Below are positions 1-5,270 of a stretch of 5,625 nucleotides of DNA, piece by piece. Position numbers and translations under genes: made by a program. Below the pieces are notes generated by a model. The model was not told where the DNA came from and searched no databases. It saw only the letters and a program-made list of their open reading frames with translations. Within the stretch, counting starts at the first letter, position 1. Each line of letters begins with the position of its first letter. Source of the stretch: Burkholderiales bacterium (lineage in GTDB: Bacteria; Pseudomonadota; Gammaproteobacteria; Burkholderiales; CAIKXV01); assembly GCA_019751575.1 (NCBI GenBank), contig JAIENF010000272.1:1-5625 (forward strand). Reading direction: 5' to 3'.

Positions 1-109
1 GCACCGGCTTGGCCGGCCACGCCGGTGCCGGCTGTGCGCTGCCGGCGGTCGGCCATGCGCAGAGGGCGGCCGCGGCGACCAGCGCCGCGCGCGAACGGGT
101 GGCCTTCAC
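1..109 (-). CDS. Bug/TctC-family tripartite tricarboxylate transporter substrate-binding protein, N-terminal part (partial)
   Basis: Only the first 36 codons are in the window; the gene continues beyond the left edge. Read on the minus strand from a GTG at 109, it gives a clear Sec signal peptide: a basic start (MKATRSR), a hydrophobic Ala/Leu/Val core at about residues 8-18, and a probable cleavage site after Gly-Ser-Ala (residues 23-25). The mature start, QPAPAWPAKPV, matches the 'WPxKPVR' entry of Bug-family periplasmic binding proteins, which bind small carboxylates or other ligands outside the inner membrane, some of them feeding TctAB-type transporters. The ligand cannot be inferred. 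There is no good Shine-Dalgarno sequence before the GTG, which overlaps the stop of a possible 14-codon leader ORF (150-106) as GTGA. The gene lies downstream of cysB on the same strand with a 164-base gap, so co-transcription is possible but not shown. The family call rests on the signal peptide and a few mature residues. Confidence 0.6.
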   Translation of the reverse strand, partial: MKATRSRAALVAAAALCAWPTAGSAQPAPAWPAKPV

Positions 110-273
110 GGGACCGCAGGCCGAAGCAGGTGGCAGTTGATCCAGGGCATCGCTCCTCGATATCCAGTCACGGGCCCGCCATCGCAGGACGGCGCGGCTG
201 GCCGTGCGCGGCTGCGCCACGGGAAGCATATGGCATGGCGGTGGCGGGTGGGCAAGGTCGTGATGCCGGGCTC

Positions 274-1218
274 TCATGCACGGCGGTGCGGGTGCGTGTT
301 GCCTTCCATCGCCTGGCGCACGAAAGCGGGCGTGAGGTGGCTCGCGAAGCGCTCGAGGAAGGTCAGCATGAAGGTTCGCAGGTAGGTGCCCTTGCGCAGG
401 GCCACGCGCGTGAGGTTCGGTGCGAACAGATGGCCCGCGTGCAGCATCCGCAGGCCCGCGTCGCGCCGGACGTCGAACGCCATCGACGCGACGATGCCGA
501 CGCCCAGGCCCAGTTCCACGTAGGTCTTGATGACATCGGAGTCGAGCGCGGTGAGCGCGATCTCGGGCCGCAGCTTCGCCTGCGCGAAGGCGGCATCGAT
601 GTGCGGCCGTCCGGTGAACCCCGGGTCGTACGTGATCAGCGGCCAGGCACACAGGGATTCCAGGGTCAGCGGGACGCTCGACAGCAGTGCATGGCCATCG
701 GGCACCACCACGACATGGCTCCATTCGTAACCCGGCATCACGATCAGTTCAGGGTAGTCGAGGAGGGACTCGGTCGCGATGCCGATGTCGGCGCGGCCGC
801 CGATCAACTGCTCGGCGATCTGTTCGGGCCGCGACTGCTGCAGGGCAAGCTTCACGCCGGGGTAGTCCCGCTTGAACTCGCCGACCACCTTGGGCAGCAC
901 GTAGCGCGCCTGGGTATGGGTGGTGGCCACGATCAGATGGCCGCCGCGCTGGTTCGAATGCTCCTCCGCCGCGCGCTTCAGGTTCTCCGCCTCGTGCAGC
1001 AGCCGGTCGATGATCTCGACCACCGTTTCGCCGGCGGCGGTCAGCCCGAGCAGGCGCTTGCCGTGGCGCTGGAAGATCTCGACGCCGATCTCCTGTTCCA
1101 GTTCCCGGATCTGTCGGCTGACGCCCGGCTGCGAAGTGAACAGGGCGGCGGCGGTGGCCGTCAGGTTGAAGCCGTTGCGTATCGCTTCGCGCACCGTGCG
1201 CAATTGCTGGAAATTCAT
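274..1218 (-). CDS. cysB: CysB-type LysR-family transcriptional regulator
   Basis: This 314-residue protein is the usual length for CysB/Cbl-type LysR regulators. CysB activates sulfur-assimilation genes in response to sulfur limitation, with O-/N-acetylserine as inducer and sulfate or sulfide as antagonist in enteric bacteria. The N-terminal winged helix-turn-helix covers about residues 1-60, with the recognition-helix segment TSQPGVSRQIRELE at 28-41. A linker helix follows, then the two-lobed effector domain from about residue 93. The stretch ATTHTQARYVLP (98-109) and Thr202 in DPGFTGRP correspond to the sulfate-binding Thr100, Thr102, Gln103 and Thr202 of CysB. DSDVIKTYVELGLGVGIVA (226-244) is also a CysB hallmark. 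The start is fixed by the conserved opening MNFQQLR, although no Shine-Dalgarno sequence is visible upstream. It is divergent from cysI across a 128-base region, the classic arrangement for a LysR regulator and its target; autoregulation is likely by analogy. The C-terminal tail (THPHRRA) is not conserved family sequence. Confidence 0.93.
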   Translation of the reverse strand: MNFQQLRTVREAIRNGFNLTATAAALFTSQPGVSRQIRELEQEIGVEIFQRHGKRLLGLTAAGETVVEIIDRLLHEAENLKRAAEEHSNQRGGHLIVATTHTQARYVLPKVVGEFKRDYPGVKLALQQSRPEQIAEQLIGGRADIGIATESLLDYPELIVMPGYEWSHVVVVPDGHALLSSVPLTLESLCAWPLITYDPGFTGRPHIDAAFAQAKLRPEIALTALDSDVIKTYVELGLGVGIVASMAFDVRRDAGLRMLHAGHLFAPNLTRVALRKGTYLRTFMLTFLERFASHLTPAFVRQAMEGNTHPHRRA

Positions 1219-1346
1219 GCGTTCTATATGTAAAGAAAGAGATAAGGATACAACATTAAATTCGTTCTCCGCATGTGCGGGCGCAGCGAGAATGGCCTGC
1301 CACTCTCCAGCCAGTGCCCAGGCCCTGCAGCCGGGCAGACCGCCCC
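1219..1346. promoter_or_regulatory. Divergent cysB/cysI control region with AT-rich candidate CysB-binding segment
   Basis: The 128 bases between the divergent starts of cysB and cysI must hold both promoters. Positions 1221-1265 are only 27% G+C (12 of 45) in an otherwise GC-rich window, while 1266-1346 returns to high GC and probably forms the cysI leader. The AT-rich block contains ATAAGGATACAACATTAAAT (1242-1261), with a tandem GATA repeat at 1241 and 1247. It resembles the AT-rich, degenerate sites bound by CysB in enterics, but no site can be assigned with certainty. For cysI, TTAAAT (1256-1261) is a possible -10 without a recognisable -35, as expected for an activator-dependent promoter. 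For cysB on the minus strand, TTGTAT (1253-1248) and CATATA (1230-1225) are spaced by 17 bases, but each matches consensus at only three of six positions. Confidence 0.6.
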
Positions 1347-3011
1347 ATGTATCAGTACGACACGATCGACCGCAGCCTCGTCCGCAACCGCGTCGACCAG
1401 TTCCGCCGCCAGACAGAGCGCTTCCTGTCCGGGGCGCTGACCGAGGACGAGTTCCGGCCCCTGCGCCTGCAGAACGGCCTGTACGTGCAGCGCCATGCGC
1501 CGATGCTGCGGGTGGCGATCCCGTACGGGATGCTGAATGCCACCCAGCTGCGCCGGCTGGCGCACATCGCCCGCACGTACGACCGCGGCTACGGCCATTT
1601 CAGCACCCGCCAGAACATCCAGTTCAACTGGCCGGCGCTGGCGCGCGTGCCCGACATCCTGGGCGAACTGGCCGAGGTCGACATGCACGCGATCCAGACC
1701 AGCGGCAACTGCATCCGCAACACGACGGTCGACCATCTCGCGGGCGTCGCGCCCGACGAGGTACTCAACCCGCTGGTGTACGCCGAGCTCATCCGCCAGT
1801 GGTCGACGCTGCATCCGGAGTTCGCCTTCCTGCCGCGCAAGTTCAAGATCGCCCTGTCGGGCTCGCCGGAAGACCGCGCCGCGGTGATGGTGCACGACAT
1901 CGGGCTGAAGGCCGTGTTCGACTACGACGGCCGGCCGGGATTCACCGTGGTGGTGGGCGGCGGGCTGGGCCGCACGCCGATCATCGGCCACGTGGTGCGC
2001 GAGTTCCTGCCTGCGACGCACCTGCTGACCTATCTCGACGCGATCCTGCGCGTGTACAACCTGCACGGCCGGCGCGACAACAAGTACAAGGCGCGGATCA
2101 AGATCCTGGTGAAGGAGCTCGGCGTGGCCGAGTTCCGGCGGCAGGTGGAACACGAGTGGTCGTTCCTGGAAGGCGGGCCGGGTACGCTGCCGCCGTCGGA
2201 GATCGCGCGCGTCGATGCCCGCTTCACGCGGCCGGCGTATCGATCGCTGCCGCAGGTCTCGACCGGCCTGGAACGGCACCTGCGGGACGACGCGGCGTTC
2301 GCCCGATGGGTCGCGCGCAACGTGCATCCGCACCGCATGAGCGGCTACGCCGCGGTGACGATCTCGCTGAAGAAGACCGGCGTGCCGCCGGGCGACATCA
2401 CCGCCGCCCAGATGGACGGTGTCGCCGACCTGGCCGAGCGCTGCAGCTTCGGCGAACTGCGCGTCACGCATGAACAGAACCTGGTGCTGGCCGATGTCGA
2501 GCGCGACGCGCTGTTCCGGCTCTGGACCGGATTGACGGCGCTGGATCTCGCCGCCGCGAATCGGGGGCTCATCACCAACGTCATCGCCTGCCCGGGCGGG
2601 GACTTCTGCTCACTGGCGAACGCCGTCTCGATCCCGGTGGCTGCAGCGATCCAGCAGCGCTTCGACGACCTCGATTACCTGCACGACGTGGGCGAGGTAG
2701 ACCTGAACATCTCGGGCTGCATGAATTCCTGTGGCCACCATCATGTCGGACACATCGGGATCCTGGGCGTCGACAAGAACGGACAGGAGTGGTACCAGAT
2801 ATCCATCGGCGGCAGGCAGGGACCGGATGCCTCGCTCGGCAAGGTGATCGGACCCTCGTTCGCCCGTGCCGACGTACCCGACGTGATAGAAAGGCTGGTC
2901 GAGGTCTACCTGCGCGAACGCGATTCGGACGCCGAGCGCTTCATCGATACCGTGCAGCGCGTCGGTGTCGAGCCGTTCAAGCGGAATGTCTATGCACTCG
3001 TTGATCAGTAA
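1347..3011 (+). CDS. cysI: Assimilatory sulfite reductase hemoprotein subunit (nitrite/sulfite reductase family)
   Basis: A 554-residue siroheme/4Fe-4S enzyme that reduces sulfite to sulfide with six electrons in the cytoplasm. It shows the family's two repeats of ferredoxin-like and catalytic halves. The cluster and siroheme ligand cysteines are Cys415, Cys421, Cys458 and Cys462, in the canonical CX5C...CX3C pattern (CPGGDFC and GCMNSC). Likely sulfite/siroheme-binding basic residues are Arg88 in STRQNIQF, Arg124 in NCIRNT, and Lys165 and Lys167 in LPRKFKIALSG. The ATG at 1347 is chosen because MYQYDTIDRSLV is the typical opening of betaproteobacterial CysI; an in-frame GTG at 1275 would add 24 unconserved residues. 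The Shine-Dalgarno sequence is weak. No CysJ flavoprotein gene is adjacent, so electrons may come from ferredoxin or another donor. Nitrite reduction cannot be excluded from the fold alone, but the cysB, DUF934 and cysM neighbours favour sulfite. Its last 20 bases overlap the DUF934 gene. Confidence 0.95.
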   Translation: MYQYDTIDRSLVRNRVDQFRRQTERFLSGALTEDEFRPLRLQNGLYVQRHAPMLRVAIPYGMLNATQLRRLAHIARTYDRGYGHFSTRQNIQFNWPALARVPDILGELAEVDMHAIQTSGNCIRNTTVDHLAGVAPDEVLNPLVYAELIRQWSTLHPEFAFLPRKFKIALSGSPEDRAAVMVHDIGLKAVFDYDGRPGFTVVVGGGLGRTPIIGHVVREFLPATHLLTYLDAILRVYNLHGRRDNKYKARIKILVKELGVAEFRRQVEHEWSFLEGGPGTLPPSEIARVDARFTRPAYRSLPQVSTGLERHLRDDAAFARWVARNVHPHRMSGYAAVTISLKKTGVPPGDITAAQMDGVADLAERCSFGELRVTHEQNLVLADVERDALFRLWTGLTALDLAAANRGLITNVIACPGGDFCSLANAVSIPVAAAIQQRFDDLDYLHDVGEVDLNISGCMNSCGHHHVGHIGILGVDKNGQEWYQISIGGRQGPDASLGKVIGPSFARADVPDVIERLVEVYLRERDSDAERFIDTVQRVGVEPFKRNVYALVDQ

Positions 3012-3504
3012 GCGTGCCGTGGTCGCCGGCGATCCATGGGTCCGTCTCGAGGGCGGCGCCGGCGATGCCCCGCCGGCGACCGACCTGCTGGTGCCGCTGC
3101 GCACGTGGCTCGATGCCCGCGACCGGCTGCTCGACCGGTGCGGCAGGGTGGGCGTGCAGCTCGAGCCCGGCGACGATCCTGCGCTGCTGGCCGGAGACGT
3201 CGAATGCCTGCCTCTGGTGGCCGTCCATTTCCCGGCGCTCACCGACGGTCGCGGCTTCTCGATCGGCCGCCTGCTGCGCGAACGCCATGGCTACCAAGGC
3301 GAACTGCGTGCCACCGGCCCGCTGACCCGCGACGCCCTGTTCTACCTGGCCCGCTGCGGCTTCGACAGCTTCGAACTGCGCGAGGGCGAAGATCCGGCCG
3401 CCGCGCTGTCCGAATTCGACGCATTCGAGGCGGTCTACCAGGGCGCGGTGGATCGCGGGGCTCCGTTCGACCGGCGCGCGCCCGCCGCCGCGGACGCAGC
3501 ATGA
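2992..3504 (+). CDS. DUF934 family protein, sulfite reductase-associated
   Basis: A 170-residue soluble protein with no signal peptide or membrane segment. The family is recognised from the core FPALTDGRGFSIGRLL (80-95), followed by RERHGYQGELRATG (96-109) and LFYLARCGFDSFEL (116-129), which are the DUF934 signatures. Members are almost always encoded directly after cysI in proteobacteria and are often named 'probable oxidoreductase in sulfite reduction', but I know of no settled biochemical function. Three cysteines (50, 72, 122) are present but form no CXXC or cluster motif, and there is no nucleotide-binding motif. The ATG at 2992 is preferred because MHSLISKRAVVAGDPW fits the usual family start and a weak GGA lies 6 bases upstream; ATG at 2986 and TTG at 3001 are alternatives. 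It overlaps the end of cysI by 20 bases and shares ATGA (3501-3504) with the next gene, so translation is probably coupled. The Ala/Asp-rich end (APAAADAA) looks like unconserved tail. Confidence 0.88.
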   Translation: MHSLISKRAVVAGDPWVRLEGGAGDAPPATDLLVPLRTWLDARDRLLDRCGRVGVQLEPGDDPALLAGDVECLPLVAVHFPALTDGRGFSIGRLLRERHGYQGELRATGPLTRDALFYLARCGFDSFELREGEDPAAALSEFDAFEAVYQGAVDRGAPFDRRAPAAADAA

Positions 3505-4304
3505 GCCGCGGCAAGGTATGGCTGGTGGGGGCCGGCCCGGGTGCACCGGACCTGCTCACCGTGCGCGCGCTGCGCCTGCTGCAGCAGGCCGACATCGTGT
3601 TCCACGATGCACTCGTCGATCCGGAGATCGTGGCGTTCGCCGCTCAGGCCGAGCGCGTCGCGGTGGGCAAGCGCTGCGGCCGCCATTCGACGGCGCAGCG
3701 CTTCATCAACAAGCGGCTGGTCGACGCCGCGGCCACGTACCGGACGATCGTGCGCCTGAAGGGCGGCGATCCGATGCTGTTCGGGCGGGCGCAGGAAGAG
3801 ATCGATGCGCTGGTCGAAGCCGGCATCGAGGTCGAGGTGGTGCCCGGCATCACCGCGGCGCTGGCCGCCAGTGCCGACGCACTGCGGTCGCTGACCGCGC
3901 GTGGCGTGTCGCGCAGCGTCACCTTCGTCACGCCGCGCGTGGGCGCCGGCGAAGACCGCTCCAACTGGGTGCATGCCGCGGCGGCGGCCGACACGGCGGT
4001 GATCTACATGGCGTCGCACGAGGCGGGCGCGATCGGCGCTGCACTGATCGACGCAGGGCGTTGCGGGTCGACGCCGGTGGCCATCGTCGAGCATGCATCG
4101 CTCGCGTCGCGGCAGGTGCTGCCGTCGACCCTTGCGACGCTGGGCGACGCTGCGCAGCGGCTGAGGGGCGGCCCGGCGCTGATCGTCGTCGGCGAGAACT
4201 TCCGCGCGGTCGCGGCGCGCGCAGCGCTCGACGTGCTGTGCGAAGACGCGTCCCCGGCAGGCGTGGCCGGGTCGCCGCGCCGCCGGGCCTCGAGGCTGCC
4301 ATGA
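3501..4304 (+). CDS. cobA: Uroporphyrinogen-III C-methyltransferase (SUMT), single-domain
   Basis: A 267-residue SAM-dependent enzyme that methylates uroporphyrinogen III at C-2 and C-7 to give precorrin-2, the branch point to siroheme (and cobalamin). Seen in order: the glycine-rich loop GAGPGAPDLLT (10-20), VGKRCGRHS (55-63), LKGGDPMLFGR (86-96) and VVPGITAALAASA (113-125), all tetrapyrrole-methylase signatures, and VIYMASHE (167-174) in the C-terminal half. It corresponds to the C-terminal domain of CysG only; the precorrin-2 dehydrogenase/ferrochelatase domain is absent and must be supplied elsewhere to complete siroheme. A segment usually read as FVTGH is FVTPR here (142-146). The last 20 or so residues (EDASPAGVAGSPRRRASRLP) are low-complexity and outside the fold. 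The start overlaps the DUF934 stop (ATGA) and the stop overlaps the cysM start (ATGA at 4301), so it sits in the middle of a coupled operon. Placement after cysI indicates a dedicated siroheme supply for sulfite reductase. Confidence 0.9.
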   Translation: MSRGKVWLVGAGPGAPDLLTVRALRLLQQADIVFHDALVDPEIVAFAAQAERVAVGKRCGRHSTAQRFINKRLVDAAATYRTIVRLKGGDPMLFGRAQEEIDALVEAGIEVEVVPGITAALAASADALRSLTARGVSRSVTFVTPRVGAGEDRSNWVHAAAAADTAVIYMASHEAGAIGAALIDAGRCGSTPVAIVEHASLASRQVLPSTLATLGDAAQRLRGGPALIVVGENFRAVAARAALDVLCEDASPAGVAGSPRRRASRLP

Positions 4305-5194
4305 TCGGCGTGCTGGACCTCGAGCAGTCGGTCGGCAACACGCCGCTGGTGCGGCTGCAGAGGATGCCCGTGCCAGGCGGTGGCCGGGTGCTGGGCAAGC
4401 TCGAAGGCAACAACCCGGCCGGGTCGGTGAAGGACCGACCGGCGCTGTGGATGATCCGCAACGCCGAGGCCCGCGGTCGCATCCGACCGGGCGACACGCT
4501 GATCGAGGGCACCAGCGGCAACACCGGCATCGCGCTGGCGATGGTCGCGGCGATGCGCGGCTACCGGATGATCCTCGTCATGCCCGAGAACGCCAGCATC
4601 GAACGACGCCAGACGATGCGCGCCTATGGTGCCGAGATCATCCTGACGCCGAAGGCGGGCGGCATGGAAGCGACGCGCGACCTCGCGCTGCGGATGCAGG
4701 ACGAGGGGCGCGGCATCGTGCTCGACCAGTTCGGCAACCCGGACAATCCGCTCGCGCATTTCGAATCGACCGGCCCCGAGATCTGGCGCGACACCAGCGG
4801 CACGATCACCCATTTCGTCAGCAGCATGGGGACTACCGGCACGATCATGGGCGTGTCGCGCTACCTGAAGGCGCGCAACCCGGCGATCGAGATCATCGGC
4901 GTGCAGCCGGCGGACGGTGCGCAGATCCCCGGCATCCGGTCCTGGCCCGAGGCCTACCTGCCGGCGATCTTCGAGCCCGGACGCATCGACCGGATCGAGA
5001 CGGTGGGGCAACAGGCGGCAGAGGACACCGCGCGCCGGATGGCCGCCGAAGAAGGCATCTTCGCGGGAATCTCGGCGGGCGGCGCGATGCATGTCGCGCT
5101 GGCCACGGCGGCGTCCCGGCCGGATGCGGTGGTGGTTACCATCGTCTGCGACCGCGGCGACCGCTACCTGTCGACCGGCGTGTTTCCCGCCTGA
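4301..5194 (+). CDS. cysM: Cysteine synthase B (O-acetylserine sulfhydrylase B)
   Basis: A 297-residue PLP enzyme of fold type II that makes L-cysteine from O-acetylserine and sulfide; CysM proteins can also use thiosulfate to form S-sulfocysteine. The PLP lysine is Lys44 in NNPAGSVKDRPA (37-48). The substrate-binding loop is EGTSGNTG (69-76), the phosphate-binding loop is SSMGTTGT (174-181), and Ser258 in AGISAGGA is placed to contact the pyridine nitrogen. CysM rather than CysK is indicated by NNPAGSVKDRPA, VQPADGAQIPGIRSWP (201-216) and VCDRGDRYLSTGVF (282-295), including Cys283, equivalent to the CysM-specific cysteine near the active site of the E. coli enzyme. The ATG at 4301 has a GAGG five bases upstream (4292-4295) and overlaps the previous stop as ATGA. 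It is last in the operon and closes the path from sulfite to cysteine. Confidence 0.94.
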   Translation: MIGVLDLEQSVGNTPLVRLQRMPVPGGGRVLGKLEGNNPAGSVKDRPALWMIRNAEARGRIRPGDTLIEGTSGNTGIALAMVAAMRGYRMILVMPENASIERRQTMRAYGAEIILTPKAGGMEATRDLALRMQDEGRGIVLDQFGNPDNPLAHFESTGPEIWRDTSGTITHFVSSMGTTGTIMGVSRYLKARNPAIEIIGVQPADGAQIPGIRSWPEAYLPAIFEPGRIDRIETVGQQAAEDTARRMAAEEGIFAGISAGGAMHVALATAASRPDAVVVTIVCDRGDRYLSTGVFPA

Positions 5195-5220
5195 CGCAGC
5201 CTCGCGGTCAACGGGCGGGT

Positions 5221-5245
5221 CGCATCACCCTCGTGCGAAGATGCG
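5221..5245 (+). other. Weak inverted repeat in the cysM-SDR gap
   Basis: In the 73-base gap after cysM, CGCATC (5221-5226) is perfectly complementary to GATGCG (5240-5245) across a 13-base loop. There is no following T-run, so it is not a convincing intrinsic terminator. In GC-rich DNA a 6-base match can easily arise by chance. It could weakly attenuate read-through from the sulfur operon into the SDR gene, or mean nothing. No other terminator-like structure and no clear promoter is visible in this gap. Confidence 0.15.
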
Positions 5246-5270
5246 GGGTCTTGCCTCACGGAGCCGCATG

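Noticed and set aside
1..28. Perfect 8-base inverted repeat GCACCGGC (1-8) and GCCGGTGC (21-28) flanking a GGCCGGCC palindrome
   Set aside because: It lies within Pro/Ala codons of the partial binding protein. G/C-only complementarity of this size is common in such DNA, and the flank is cut by the window edge.
191..218. Direct repeat GCGCGGCTG (192-200 and 206-214) within a GGCGC/GCGCC inverted repeat downstream of cysB, considered as a terminator or protein site
   Set aside because: There is no T-run on the cysB strand, the stem is only 5 bases, and the repeats are low-complexity G/C. It is not distinguishable from background.
25..1233. A 402-codon plus-strand frame through the binding-protein start and the whole of cysB
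   Set aside because: It is the antisense of the well-supported cysB gene, and its translation is compositionally biased without family features.
1275..1346. Upstream in-frame GTG start for cysI at 1275
   Set aside because: The added 24 residues are not family-like, and MYQYDTIDR at 1347 is the conserved CysI start. This stretch is better read as untranslated leader.
1224..2471. A 415-codon open frame on the minus strand opposite cysI, and other long open frames opposite or shifted within cysI, SUMT and cysM
   Set aside because: Their translations are rich in Arg, Ala, Gly, His and Pro with no recognisable domain. They mirror genes with clear conserved motifs, as expected where G/C-rich third positions remove stop codons from other frames.
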